Source: Petunia secreta (taxonomy: Eukaryota; Streptophyta; Magnoliopsida; Solanales; Solanaceae). From it: DNA of 64,000 nt. Made by a program: the position numbers and the translations under genes. The notes under the pieces are model-generated. The model saw only the letters and a list, made by a program, of their open reading frames with translations, was not told where the DNA came from and searched no databases. The DNA lies in contig JARKIP010000010.1 of assembly GCA_029990175.1 (NCBI GenBank), forward strand, positions 39,922,001 through 39,986,000. Reading direction: 5' to 3'. Shown piece by piece: positions 1-11,879 of this stretch. Position 1 is the stretch's first letter; each line of letters opens with the position of its first letter.

Positions 1-12
1 TTTAATTTGTAG

Positions 13-132
13 ATGGGAAGTTCATTCAAGAAGGAAATATTCCGAGAACATGTACCGGAGGGGATTGTTGGTTGGGCTAAGAATGCTAGGAGGAGAGCTG
101 TGAATGGGTCTAGCCAAGTGGGTAACTGGTGA
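13..132 (+). CDS. 3'-terminal coding exon of an unidentified host gene (partial)
   Basis: A T-rich stretch ending in TAG at 10-12 looks like a splice acceptor. It is followed by 39 open codons to a TGA at 130-132. The peptide begins MGSSFKKEIFREHVPEGIVG and contains a basic NARRRAV segment. The ATG at 13 is probably just the first in-frame codon of the exon, because the rest of the gene would lie before the window. I do not recognise the family. The compositional contrast with the transposon sequence that follows, and the position just outside MULE-1, suggest a host gene. A chance ORF cannot be excluded. Confidence 0.4.
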   Translation: MGSSFKKEIFREHVPEGIVGWAKNARRRAVNGSSQVGNW

Positions 133-1030
133 AGAAAGAAGCTTAGGGACCTCTCAAGTCTTTAAAGAAGGAAAGAGGATTTCAATTTGTTTTTTATTTT
201 TTTTATTGTCCGTGTGTCATTAGAGGGGTAATTAATTAGCGCAGGGACCAAACAGCAAATATTAAAAGTTGGAAAAAGTTAAAGTAAAACCAGCCTCTCT
301 CTCTCTCTCCCCACTTACAACTGACAAAATACACTTTCCCAAACCAGCATACTCATCCATTTCTCTCTGTTCTCTCTCATCTTGCAAATTCAAAAACCAC
401 TACTGTTCACCGTCGATTTTCTTCTTGTTTTCTCCGATTTCCATTGAATTTGTTGTGGTTCAAGATTGATTGTTGCATATTTCCGTTCATCAACTTAAAA
501 TAGGTATTTTTTTTAACTTTTTTAAAGCAAAAACAAGAATATGGTTCGTTTGAAAATCCTTGTTTCGTTTTTCTGGTTTGAGTTCATCTTCTGAGTTTGT
601 GTATAGATTTTCTGGTGCAAATTCATTTGAAAACCTAGAATACACTAATTTATATCGTGTCTTCGGTTCCCACGAAAACAATATGTGTAAACATTTGAAA
701 TATGTGTTAACATATTTATAAATGTGTACACATCTTTGCAGATGTGTAAACAAAATATGAGTACACATCTAAAAAAATGGGCATAGATCTGCAAGATCTG
801 TACACGTATTTTTGATGTATACACATATTGTTATATGTGTACACATATTCTTGATGTGTGTACACAGAAGATGTTCGAAAAAGCTATATTATTTTTACAC
901 ATATTCTTGATGTATGTGTACACATATAAGTATATGTGTACACTCTGCACCTGCCCAGATGTAATTCAGTTGGAAGTTGTGTTCGTTTAATCTTACTTAA
1001 TGTATTCTCTTTATATGCTTTGTAGATACA
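133..1030 (+). other. Flank, MULE-1 left terminal zone and 5' leader of the DUF1985-Ulp1 gene
   Basis: No protein gene is seen here. A (CT)n tract lies at about 297-314. The stretch 225-290, with TAATTAATTA then GGGACCAAAC then AAAAGTT, resembles in inverted order the sequence at 11,120-11,240, so MULE-1 probably begins near 220. From about 680 to 950 the DNA is dominated by ATGTGTACACAT-type palindromes. A TTTGTAG acceptor-like motif at 1020-1025 just precedes the first ATG (1031), so this palindrome block may be a 5' UTR intron. Confidence 0.45.
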
Positions 1031-4000
1031 ATGGTTAGCACACGTCGTGGGAAGCCTAGTGGTAACACTAATAGGGGTGGCAAAAGGCTACGTGATAAAA
1101 GAAGCGACACTTCTGAACAGGCTAGCAAAAGAACGAGAGCTTCCAGCGGTAGAGAACGATCAAATGAGGTCTAATCTAAGAGCCGGGCGAGCATAGATAT
1201 GTGTGTACGTGTAGACGTTAATAAAATCCTTGGAGAAGTTAATCAACAAGCTGCACTCATAGATAGTGGAGAGAATGTGGAGAGAGTAGATGAAAGAGAG
1301 ATTGAGACTGGTGATAGAGAAGAAGCTGGTGGAAAAGTTGTTAGTGATAGTTAAAAAGAAAGAGAAGAAGGTGGTGCTAGTGTTAGTGGGAGGGATAATC
1401 GAGAAGAACAAGGTGTTGATGCTAGTGGAGTACAAAAAGAAGGAGGTGTTGGTGGAAGTGATGGAGGAGAAGGAGGACAACAAGTTGTTGCTATTGGAAG
1501 TGGTGGAGGAGAAGCTGGTGGAAAAGCTGTTAGTGGTAGTGGAGGTGATAGAAAAAGAGAAGAAGGTGGTGCTAGCATTAGTGGGAGGGATAATCAAGAA
1601 GAACAAGGTGTTGAAGGTGCTGGTGGAGAACAAGGACTAGAAGGTGCTGGTGGAGAAAAAGAAACAGAAGAAAAACGTGCTGCCACGAGTAGATGGAAGC
1701 TGTTGTTAGAGAGTATGGCACAGGATATGGATGATAATGTTGTGGAGACTGAGGGTATTGTTGGGGATAATGATGCTATAGAGACTGAGGATAAGGCTGG
1801 TGATGATAATGTTGATGATGATAAGGGGACAGATGTTGAAGCAGATGATGATGATGAGGAGACGATTGTTGAAGGAGTTAATGCTGCAAGATCAGTTGAG
1901 GCAGCAGCCCCAACAGAGGTAATTGTTTATGTGCACACATCTAAATAAAGTCTACACATAAGAAATATGTGTACACATCAGTAATATGTGTACACGTTAT
2001 TTATTATGTGTACACATATTTCATTTATTTAAAGCTAAAAAATTAGTGTACACATCAGTAATATGTGTACACATATTTATTATGTGTTCACATATTTATT
2101 ATGTGTAGACTTTATTCTTATATGTATTGTAATAGATGACGTTTGAAAACATTTAACTAATCAATATCTCTAAATCAATTCATTGCAGGTTGAGGAGGGC
2201 ACTGTGATTTTCCAACCTGATGTGAATCTCAGGACGTTTATGGAGGAGCAAGGAGAGTTCACCGTGATCAAGGTCACACAAAGATCCTCCCTTGCTGTGG
2301 ATATGAAGAAGTTGAGAGATGCCTTGATAAAATTGGAGTATTATGATGAGTTTAAAAAATCAGTGTTTGGGCACTTGCATGGGCTGAGTGATAAAGCAAT
2401 TTTTCCTCCAAGATTAGTCCATGGGCTTTGATTGCGGACCATAACATGCAAGAAGAAGATGGAGTTGTGGGTCAAATTCAATGGACTTCCTGCTCGGTTT
2501 GGCATGAATGAATTTGCAATAATGACGGGATTGTCATGCCACGATTACCCCAGTGATCTTTATTTGGAGGATGTGAAAGAGAAGGGGCAATCGATGTGGG
2601 ACGTTTTAATCCAGAAGAATGGAGGAAAAAGGGCTGTTTCAGGAGGTGAGCTGTTGAATATTATTGAGCATAGTGATCTTGATCAAGAACAAAGTATCGA
2701 CTTTCCCTCGCTTGATTTGCGCATTCAATCTTATGCTCAAAGGATTTGCGTACGAGTATCGATCCTTTGTTTGTCTGTTTAGCTTCTAGGCCCACCACGT
2801 ACTTTGCAAAGTATCCTTGGGGGAGAAAAAGCTTTGAGATGACAATACAGAGCCTTGTCGCCCCAATGAATGTAGGAAAGAAAGGATACAACCTCTATGG
2901 CTTCCCATGCATGGGCATATGAAGCCATTCCATCCCTTCGGCACCCTGGATATGATGAAAACCCTACAGAACCAAGAATGTTAAGATGGATCCCTACAAA
3001 GCAGGAGAGGGGCTGTGTTCAAATCCTTCGCCATGTTGATAACCCGGTTAGTAAATAACGATTTCCTTTATGTATGTACACATATAATTAATATGTGTGC
3101 ACATATTAATTACGTGTACACATATTATCGATGTGTACACGTTTTCATGATTTGTACACATAAAGTAATATGTGTACACGTAAATAATATGTGTACACAT
3201 TTTTTATATTCCTTAGGTTGATTTATTATTATTTTTAAAAATTTTGGTTGGGATGGGTTGTAGGTTGTGATCCCAATTCTTGTGCCTACTCAAAGGGAGA
3301 GTAGAAGGGCTTTCATGAAAAACCTGGTGCTGTTTGTTGATGACGGACTGGTGGCTGGACTTATTGGTGCGGAAAGATTGAGGTTGGGGGAAGTTGAAGT
3401 TAGTAATGCAGCAATAATTGTTGGGTATGATGGTGTTGTGGCAGGTGATAGGGTTATTGTTCTAGAGCAGAGTGAGAGAAGGAGAGTACCAGAGCAAAGT
3501 GATGGAAGAGGCAATGTTGCCGATAATGTTGTCGGAATGAGTGTGGATGATAGAGACAGAGAGCAGGTGGAGTTTACTGGTGGTCGAAGGAGGCTGTTTG
3601 AATTTTCTGGAGGTGAGGCTGGTGAGAGCACCTCCAGAAGACATGGATGCAGCAAGTGTAAGCTGTGTGAAGTCTGCAAGGAAGAAAAAGAGAGTGAACA
3701 GAGGTTGTTAATGGAGTTGAAGGAGAATGTGGTGTTCCTGAGGAAGTGTGCTGAGGAGAAGCCGAAGAGGACAGTGTATCCTTCGAGGGCAAGGATGTCT
3801 CCTTATGTTGCATAATTGAAGAAATCAAAGAAAACCACAAGGACAAGGTCTGCTGCAAGGGCGAGGGTTGCAGCTATGGAAGTACAGGAGAGACTGCCTG
3901 TTGATCTCTATAGGCCAATGGATCCAACTAAAGAGGTTGGATTGCTAGCATACATGAAGGAGAGAAACATGGAGAAGCGTAGCTTTCTGGGTCACGAGTA

Positions 4001-4924
4001 CAACTATAGGGACTTCCAAGATGTAATCCGCATGAAGAAGTGGATGGAGAGTCAGGTATTCTACAGGGCAAGTATTATGGTGTTTGCACACCTAAAAAAT
4101 ATGTGTACACAATAATAATATGTGTACACCTAAAAAATATGTGTACACAACAATAATATGTGTACACATATTCTTGTTGTGTACATCTCAAATATGTGTC
4201 TGTTATTTTTGTTTTGTTATATTCATCTTTGTTTTGTTTTTTCTTTTCCATTATCTTACAGTATGTTGATGAAATTCTGAACTTGATGCGGATAAGGCAC
4301 AAGAACTTCCACAGGCACTACAACAAGACCGATGTGATCTTGCACATGAACCTCTGTACTAAATTGACTGCAGCGCACCAACCTTTTATAAAGGATGCTG
4401 GTGAATTGGGGATTTCATTTGATGACTGTATGAAGTTGAAGAAGTGTGAGGAGGGGCTCCTGGATTATGCTAGTGGAAAGCTGCCTTATCCTGGTGGACG
4501 CAAGTGGGATGGTGCCAAGAGGATATTTACTATCCTTAACATTGATAAAAGGCATTATCTCACATGTGTCTTTTTACTTGAGGAGGGAAAGATTGAGCTT
4601 TATGATTGCAACATGGGAGTTTATAGTGAAGATGCATTAGCTCCATATGTCTTGCCCATTACAATTATGTTCCCAAAGTTCTTGCGTGATTGTGGTAAAT
4701 TCAAACATTTATCAGAAGCCATCTTGAATGCATACTTGTGGGGTTATGAACGAGTCAAGAATCTTCCAAGGAACAAAACAGGTACTGCGTGTGGGGGGTA
4801 TTCGCTTATATTCATGGAGCATCTCTTGACAGACACCCCAATGACGTTGTTGCATGATAGTTCAATGGAAGATATGAGAAAGAAGTGGGCTGTAGACATA
4901 TTCTATGAGGGAATGGAGCCTTAA
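1031..4924 (+). pseudogene. MULE-borne DUF1985 plus Ulp1-type (C48) cysteine protease gene, decayed
   Basis: The first exon starts at 1031 with a basic peptide (MVSTRRGKPSG). An acidic, Gly-rich low-complexity region follows (about 1265-1918) and contains an internal duplication. Introns supported by GT-AG ends and continuous reading are 1919-2188, 3047-3263 and 4056-4261. Exon 2189-3046 encodes a DUF1985 domain (KKSVFGHL, ELWVKFNGL, EFAIMTGLSC). Exon 3264-4055 has a Cys-rich CSKCKLCEVC motif and basic stretches. Exon 4262-4924 encodes the Ulp1-like domain with His (KRHYLTCVF), Asp (LYDCNMG) and Cys (GTACGGYSL) as the likely catalytic residues. Such proteases belong to the SUMO-protease clan, and those in transposons have unproven substrates. 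In-frame stops at 1352 (TAA), 2429 (TGA) and 3813 (TAA), plus frame changes near 2745 and 2915, mark a pseudogene. The Ulp1 exon itself is open. Confidence 0.82.
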
Positions 4925-5600
4925 GTGGTGTTGGATGAACTACTTTGATTGGTCTGTATTTAGGGATGATTTTAATCTTTTTTCGTTTTTGTTGTTATGT
5001 ATGGATAATTTTAATCTTTTTTGATGTCGTGGTTAGACTAATCCTTATGACGTTTATATTGCATGCAATACATAAGCTTTTATGTCTACACATGTTAACT
5101 ATGTGCAAAAATTATTCGCGTATTTTCTCCCGTGTAATTTGCACAAGTCCATAATACACATAAAAAATATGTGTACACGTAAAAAATATGTGTAGGTAAT
5201 TTTCTCCTGAGTAATTTGCACAAGTCCATAATACACATAAAAAATATGTGTACACGTTAAAAATATGTGTAGGTAATTACTTGTATAATTTGCACAAGTC
5301 CATAACACACATCAAAAATATGTGTACACGTAAAAAATATGTGTACACATCAGTAATATGTGTACACATATAACTTATGTGCGGACGGTTAAAAAGCATA
5401 AAAGGTGGATAATAAAACTAGGGCAGTTATAAAAACCGTCGTTTCACTAAAAATAACCTAATGCAATCCTTGAATAAACCACCCATAATACATAAAGATA
5501 AAAGGACACAATCCTTCACATCCTTGCTCTATAAATAGTCGAAAATACTCTCTCATAATCAAGCAAGCAAAAATAATTCCAGTATCTATAGCAAAAACAA
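4925..5600. other. 3' region of the Ulp1 gene with palindrome-rich direct repeats
   Basis: No large ORF is present. At 5100-5345 a ~70-bp unit, with core AATTTGCACAAGTCCATAA followed by ACACATAAAAAATATGTGTA, is repeated about three times. It blends into the GTGTACAC palindromes. From 5400 the composition changes to ordinary AT-rich DNA leading to a TATA-like box. Confidence 0.6.
5530..5536 (+). promoter_or_regulatory. TATA box of the small MULE-1 ORF
   Basis: TATAAAT lies in the context CTCTATAAATAG, 81 nt before the ATG at 5611. The homologous ORF in MULE-2 has the same TATAAATAG element 63 nt before its ATG, which supports a real promoter. Confidence 0.55.
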
Positions 5601-5610
5601 CAAAGATATC

Positions 5611-5823
5611 ATGGCAAGACGTCCAATTATAAAGATGGAAGACTTGAAGAAAGATCTTGATGAAATGAAAGAAGCCCTAATTGAAGCAAGAGACCACCAA
5701 CTTATGGATATAAGGAGGATTAAAAGGATCTTCGAACTACTCCTAGCACTTTTGGGCAAGTCCCTGAAGGACATCTACTACACTCCACCCAACTCTCCAC
5801 CTCACTCCGTCTTTGAAAATTAG
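5611..5823 (+). CDS. Small helical protein (70 aa) of unknown function, MULE-associated
   Basis: This intact ORF of 70 codons starts with MARRP. It consists mainly of a charged, probably helical core (DLDEMKEALIEARDH, then MDIRRIKRIFELLLALLGK) and ends in a DIYYTPPNSPP tail. It aligns without gaps over about 37 residues to the small ORF at 15,458, sharing D..D, R, Q, M, IRR and R positions and a D-I-Y-x-T-P-P tail. I do not recognise the family. It lies 0.69 kb after the Ulp1 gene on the same strand, with its own TATA box. Preservation while the larger genes decay argues against chance, although its short length makes intactness weak evidence. Confidence 0.6.
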   Translation: MARRPIIKMEDLKKDLDEMKEALIEARDHQLMDIRRIKRIFELLLALLGKSLKDIYYTPPNSPPHSVFEN

Positions 5824-5924
5824 AATATATAATGTTAAGTTCCATTTTTATTGTGAAATCCGAGTTATGTCTTAATTTTAGTATATGTGAAGTCTATGAT
5901 TATATGTATTTGAATCAATCTTAA

Positions 5925-7345
5925 AGTCCTCTATTATCATATTTCTATGTTTAAATGAAAGTTATTTGAGTGTTCAAGTGAGTTCTCATGCATTAATTGT
6001 GCTTTTGGCTGTTGATAATGATTGAATGTACTCACACATAACTTTACGTGTTCACATAAAACTTATACGTGTACACATATTGTCATATTGATTCTCAAAT
6101 ATCTCAAATCTTGGTTAATTGGAGTGCCTACAATGGGAAACCCATGTTCCTACGTTGAAATGGAAGTGGTTTGAGTGTTCAAACGAGTTCTCATGCATTC
6201 CCTATCATTGGAGCATTAGAATATAAGGATTTGGCCTTTTCATTAGACAGTAGTTGTCATATTGATTCTCAAATATCTCAAATCTTGGTTAATTGGAGTG
6301 TCTACAATGGGGAATCCACGTTTCTATGTTGAAATGGAAATTATTTGAGTATTCAAATGAATTCTCATGCATTAATTGTGCTTTTGGCTGTGTATAATGA
6401 TTGAATGTACTCACACATAACTTTACGTGTACACATATTGTCATATTGATTCTCAAATATCTCAAATCTTAGTTAATTGGAGTGCCTATAATGGGAAATC
6501 CATGTTCCTACATTGAAATGGAAGTGGTTTGAGTGTTCAAACGAGTTCTCATGCATTCTCTATCATTGAAGCATTAGAATCTAAGGATTTGGCCTTTTCA
6601 TTACACAGTAGTTGTCATATTGATTCTCAAATCTTGGTTAATTGGAGTGTCTACAATAGGGAATCCATGTTTCTATGTTGAAATGGAAGTTATTTGAGTG
6701 TTCAAACGAGTTAACATGCATTCCCTATCATTAGAGCATTATAATCTAAGGATTTGGCCTTTTCATTAGATAGTATTTGTCATATTGATTCTCAAATATC
6801 TCAAATCTTGGTTAATTGGAGTGCCTATAATGGGAAATCCATGTTCCTACGTTGAAATGGAAGTGGTTTGAGTATTCAAACGAGTTCTCATGCATTCCCT
6901 ATCATTGGAGCATTAGAATATAATGGTTTGGCCTTTTCATTAGATAGTAGTTGTCATATTGATTCTCAAATATCTCAAATCTTGGTTAATTGGAGTGTCT
7001 ACAATAGGGAATCCATATTTCTATGTTGAAATGGAAGTTGTTTGAGTGTTCAAACGAGTTAACATGCATTCCCTATCATTGGAGCATTAGAATCTAAGGA
7101 TTTGGCCTTTTCATTAGACAATAGTTGTCATATTGATTCTCAAATATCTCAAATCTTGGTTAATTGGAGTGTCTACAATGGGGAATCCATGTTTCTATGT
7201 TGAAATGGAAGTTATTTGAGTGTTCAAACGAGTTCTCATGCATTAATTGTGCTTTTGGCTGTGTATAATGATTGAATGTACTCACACGTAACTTTACGTG
7301 TACACATAAAATTTATACGTGTACACATATTGTCATATTGATTAT
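5925..7345 (+). repeat. Tandem array of ~174-bp units in MULE-1
   Basis: The marker TGTCATATTGATT recurs at 6081, 6255, 6439, 6613, 6778, 6952, 7126 and 7331, giving periods of 174, 184, 174, 165, 174, 174 and 205 bp. Each unit carries conserved stretches such as TTGGTTAATTGGAGTG and GTTGAAATGGAAG. Two subtypes exist. One contains TTAATTGTGCTTTTGGCTG plus the GTGTACAC palindrome. The other contains CCTATCATTGGAGCATTAG and GATTTGGCCTTTTCATT. No coding potential is seen. The array sits between the small ORF and the 3' end of the transposase gene. Confidence 0.9.
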
Positions 7346-7668
7346 TTTAATTATTTTTGTAATCTACCCACACACCAACAAGATGTATACACGTCAAACG
7401 AGATGTGTACACATATTATGTTATGTGTACACATAATTTATATGTGCACAGTACATTAATTTTTTTAGTGTTTCTATCTATCATGTTATAATTTTGTTTG
7501 TTCGTTTTACGCTGAAGGATAAAGAAACAATAAGTAATGTGTTCACAAAAGACATATTAAACAGAAAAATAGATACAAAACAAATAGGAACTATAAGTTT
7601 ACCAATGGTTACAAATACAAGAAATGAACATATATGGTTCTATGAAACAACACTGGGGTCTCCAGAAT

Positions 7669-10255
7669 CTACAACCCTCCGTTGGGGACATATTGTTTTC
7701 TTATGGCCAAGTCTCTTGCATATGCCACATCTATTCTTCCTACTTGTGAATGCTTCACCCACCGAAGGCATTCGTTTGGTCTTCCTTCTTCCTCGTGTGA
7801 TTTCACAAAAGGCGGCTTTATCTTCCTCTCATAAAGCTCTGGTGGTGCATTCCACAACTCCTCTGCAATCATTGGATAGATTAAGTCGTCATACACAAGA
7901 ATGTATGCATTTGTAGAATAATACCCTGATGTATATTGGTATATCTCGTTCCCAAACTCAAACGCTCCTCCATATCGACATCTTAAGGCTGCCATAGCAT
8001 GTGCACAAGGTAGTTCGTCCAAATCAAACCTCCGACAAGAACAAGTCCTTTGAATTAGATCGACACTAACAGCCTCATCCCTAGTACCGACATTGTAAAA
8101 ATAATTGCCAACACAACAAAAGTAAAGCTTGTTGCCCTCTGTGACATTTTTCCTTAATATTTGTTCAATCGAAGGAACACATGGCTTTGAGTGCTGTAAG
8201 AACATGGCACGCCTATGATGAAACTTTTTAGAAAAATTCCTCAAAATTCCATTGAACATTGCAACAATGGGATATTCTCTTTCATCCTTTAGCATTGCGT
8301 TAATTGACTCAGCGATGTTTGAGGTCATCACACCAAACCTACACATATATAACTGATTCTTACAATGTGTACATATGATTCTGCATTTATTTAAATGACT
8401 ACACATGAGACAGCCGTGTACACATATAAACTTATGTGTACACATAACTAATATGTGTACACGTATTTAATATGTGCACAAATATGGCTAATGTATAACA
8501 TGACTACACATATAAAGGATGTGTACACATATTAAATATGTGTAGAAAGCATTACATGCGGCCTGAAGAAAGGCTCTGCTCCAGCGCTCAAACCCAATCT
8601 GCTCAAGATATGTAGCAACCCTTGGGCACAATGAACGAATTTGCTGGAAATGTTCCTCGAACTCAATGGGCGTATATGATTCGGCTGCTTTATAAAAATA
8701 GGATACAAATTCACCATTATGAAGCTTTACACGAATGCTTTCGGCCAAGTTCCACTTGCAAACTCCATAATGAGCTTGTGGAAAATACTTTGAAAGTGCT
8801 TTGGGGATGCTTGTATGCCTATCAGAAACAACACACAACTCATCGGTGCTTGGGAGTATACCGACCAAATTTTCAAAGAAGAAATCATAGGAGGCATCAC
8901 ATTCCACGTTTACAACACAAAATGGCACAGAAAAACTATGCGTCTCCGAGTCTTGTGCCATGGCAGACAACAAAACTCCCCTATACTTCCCCAAAAAATG
9001 AGTTCCGTCTACAGCGATTCCTTATCCATGCACCAAGAGCTACAAAAAAATACATAAACCATTGGTTGTCATCAACCTTCAACGCTGTATGTGTACCCTC
9101 ATTTGTCGTCCTAAGCATATAACGGTACGCATCCAATATCGCATAACCGTGATCCAGAGTCCCTCTTGTCAAAGCCTTTGCAATAACAGTCCCCATCCGT
9201 CACTTCTACTAACTAATGTTACAACCCAAATCCCTACGGACTGCAGCTTTAACATCCTTTATTGATATACCTTTTCCTTTTCCCTCTTCATAACTACTTT
9301 TCAAGTATGAACCGATGAGTTCCGCATAGGCATGTGGTGATTACTTGAAAGATGCTCTAACCCGCACGAATGATTGTTCCTGTACACAGTATTGATGAAC
9401 CTATCACTATCTACGTACTTTATTGCCCGGATCCACCACTTGCAGCTCTGATTTACACATCTCACGCAAATTTTTTTTTGTATTCTTCGCTTTCTTGAAA
9501 CAATAACGCTTTTCCACTGTAGCAAGCTGCAAGGCATTTATTAAGGCGCGCTTGTTTTTGAAGGTTAAACCCTTATAAAAATCAGTGCCGTCATCGTCCC
9601 CGTCCTTTTGAATGCTGCAGCCTGCTTCAGAACCTCCAATAATAACCGTATTGCTCTCAACTACAGGAGTCGGACTGAATTCTATTTCTTCTTCTTCTTC
9701 TTCTTCTTCTTCTTCTTCTTCTTCTTCTTCTTCTTCTTCTACTTCTGCTTCTCCTCCTCCACCTCTTTCGTGTGCTTCTCCAATATTTTCTTCTTCTTCT
9801 TCTCCTTGATTTAGTGGAATTTCCATGTTCAACGGATATGGTAGATCCATGTCATCCCATCCACTAGTAGAAAAATCATCACGCATCCCATCATTACGCA
9901 CATGTTGTTCATTTGAAACCTCTACAGACCTATCAGCAAAACATACCCTTAAAGTAGGCCTATTTCCAGATCCGTCGACATCGGCAAGGTAAACAAGGAG
10001 ATCCTCGTCGTTCTTTATTTTACAAGGATGACTCATTTGCTTTGAACAGATGCTAAGCATGTATGTAATGCAAAGATCATTTGGATCATGACTTCCCCCA
10101 CATCTAGTAATGATCTTGTTAACCAACTCAGAATACGTAACATCTTTATTCAAAATAACTGGTACCGTCTCCCTTGTCATCGAAATCCACGTGAAACATT
10201 CTGGGGTCTCAACCCATTCACTAAGAAAATCAACTGATAACAGTAGTACAGCCAT
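7669..10255 (-). pseudogene. MULE-1 transposase (MuDR type), decayed
   Basis: Reading from 10,255, there is an N-terminal region (SEWVETPECFTW) shared with the MULE-2 transposase, then a long poly-Glu tract. A MuDR N-terminal zinc/DNA-binding region follows (GLTFKNKRALINAL, then CKWWIRAIKY). The DDE-type MULE transposase domain shows VDGTHFLGKYRG (first Asp) and VVSDRHTSI (second Asp). A SWIM zinc finger (CSCRRFDLDELPCAHAM) sits near 8000. Frame is lost near 9475 in a T-run, again before the first catalytic Asp near 9010, and around an intron-like palindrome block (about 8342-8560). The 3' end at 7669 is set by a stop. The gene is convergent with the Ulp1 gene, as expected for a two-gene MULE. 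Confidence 0.85.
9686..9740 (-). repeat. (GAA)n microsatellite encoding poly-Glu in the transposase
   Basis: About 18 consecutive TTC triplets on the plus strand give a run of glutamates on the coding strand. The run sits between the N-terminal region and the MuDR zinc domain of the MULE-1 transposase. The MULE-2 transposase has no equivalent run. Confidence 0.9.
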
Positions 10256-11280
10256 TTATGGTGCAAAAATACCTGGAAGCATCAGAAGTTGATATGCATT
10301 AGAAGCTGAAAACACAATTGAAATGTTTTCACGTATAAAGTAAAAGATGTGTACACATATTTTTTTGACGTGTACACATACTTTGAATGTGAAGTAAGAA
10401 AAAGATGCCACGTCGTCTGATGTGTACATATATATGTTGATGTGTACACATATTTATTATGTGTACACGTCAATATAATATGTGTATACATACACGTATA
10501 TTTGATGTGTACGAACAAAAAGGATGCAACGTCAGCTGATGTGTACACATTATATATTATGTGTACATATTATTTTTATATGTACACATATATTTGATGT
10601 GCAGGGTGCAACTTAATATGATGTGTACACGTCCCTCATTATGTGTACACATTCTTACATAAGTGTACACACATTATATTTGTGTACACATAGTCTTCGC
10701 ATCCGTACACATCAGCTGCCCAGAATTTACATTTTTCATAATATGCAGAAACGAAACCCAGAAATCACAAAACAAACTGCATTATACAATGTACAATACT
10801 GAACACTCACCAGAGCTCCTTTCAAGCGAAAAAGTGACAAATCTTCAAAAGGAGTTTAAATCGCAGAAAACAATATTTGGAAAAAGCTTTTCGATTTGAA
10901 TTGGAATAGGTTTAAATCGGGTTTGGGATCAAGAAAAGCTTAAAATGCCCTTTAATGGAGCTGTTGATTTGAAGAGAAATTGAAAAAAAATATCGCGGCA
11001 GATGGCACAGCAGCGCAGCTGCAAAAAAATTGGGGAAAGAAGAAGAAGAATGGAGGAGAGAGAAATGTAGGTTTTTTGCTTTGTTTTGGCTATTGAATTT
11101 ATATATATATATATATGGAGGGGCCAATTTACACTTATTCAAACTTTTGGGGTGGTTTCAATGGGACCACATAACTATCCTTAATTATTAATTAGATGGG
11201 TGTCCCCCTCACCCAATTCTTTATAACTTTGTCCCATTTTTTTCTTTTGGGGACTCAAAAGTCCCCCTCATCCGAAGTGT
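10256..11280 (-). other. 5' region of the MULE-1 transposase and right terminal zone
   Basis: No gene is seen. About 12 GTGTACAC-type palindromes lie at 10,340-10,710, upstream of the transposase start. Further out are an (AT)n run at 11,100-11,116 and then a stretch (11,120-11,240) resembling in inverted order the sequence at 225-290. The MULE-1 terminus is probably here. Confidence 0.5.
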
Positions 11281-11879
11281 GAGTCTCCTTCTCCAGTGGC
11301 TATGCAGTTAGCAAAGTAACTAGAGAAAATGAATCAGCGATGGAAGAGGGGCATCACATAGATAATAAGAGTAATTTCCACGCATTGACGGTGTAAAAGA
11401 ATAATTTATACAATATAAGATAACTATGGGTAATAGTCCAGAGAAAATTAGATTAGAAAACATAAAGTAAAACTTCTTACATGCAATACCCGCATTATTA
11501 TCTGTGTAAAATTCTTTCACATTATCATGTATAGAGTATAGATCCTAAATTTATACCTAATCCGACCAGCTAAAATGTTATGCTTTGTTTCTTGTTCCCC
11601 TACATGCATAACCAATTGTACTTATGGGAGTTCTTTGCACTCTCTGATTTTCTGCGCAATATTTTCTTATATTTTACTATTTATTTCGACGTCATTCATT
11701 TCTTTCGAAAACTATAAGAGATATTCACTTTATGAGAGACAAAAGAGAGATTATATAATTTAAAAAAGGAAAAGAAAACATAACCAGGCTGCAATCCAAA
11801 ATATAAGTATAATGGGAAGAAAAAGTAAGCAAATATCAGACTGCGATTCACAATAAAGTTTAGAGACCTAGAGTTGAAG

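Larger units (their letters stand above)
655..10705. repeat. Dispersed GTGTACAC palindrome clusters confined to MULE-1
   Basis: By eye there are about 45 occurrences of the core GTGTACAC, usually as ATGTGTACACATATT. They cluster at about 680-950, 1955-2110, 3065-3205, 4080-4180, 5165-5370, 6060-6070, 6425-6440, 7300-7440, 8410-8535 and 10,340-10,710. Several clusters coincide with introns (1919-2188, 3047-3263, 4056-4261 and one in the transposase). Exons are essentially free of the motif, as is MULE-2. The motif is a perfect palindrome, so strand has no meaning. This is not a CRISPR array: spacing is irregular and copies vary. Confidence 0.85.
220..11230. mobile_element. MULE-1: Mutator-like element carrying DUF1985-Ulp1 and transposase genes (approximate ends)
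   Basis: This ~11-kb unit contains a plus-strand DUF1985/Ulp1-protease gene, a small plus-strand ORF, a tandem array and a convergent minus-strand MULE transposase. Mutator-like elements carrying Ulp1-type proteases are established in plants. The ends are inferred from degenerate inverted similarity between about 225-300 and 11,120-11,240 (TAATTAATTA, GGGACC/GGTCCC and AAAAGTT blocks). I could not find a clean target duplication. All the large genes contain stops or frameshifts, so this copy is not autonomous. Confidence 0.6.

Noticed and set aside
1160..1633. Minus-strand Ser/Thr/Phe-rich ORF
   Set aside because: Antisense shadow of the acidic, Gly-rich low-complexity region of the DUF1985-Ulp1 gene.
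9608..9814. Plus-strand ORFs with poly-Phe or poly-Ser
   Set aside because: Shadows of the (GAA)n run in the minus-strand transposase gene.
655..10705. CRISPR-like array from repeated ATGTGTACACAT
   Set aside because: Spacing is irregular, copies vary, spacers are not unique, and the context is a plant transposon.
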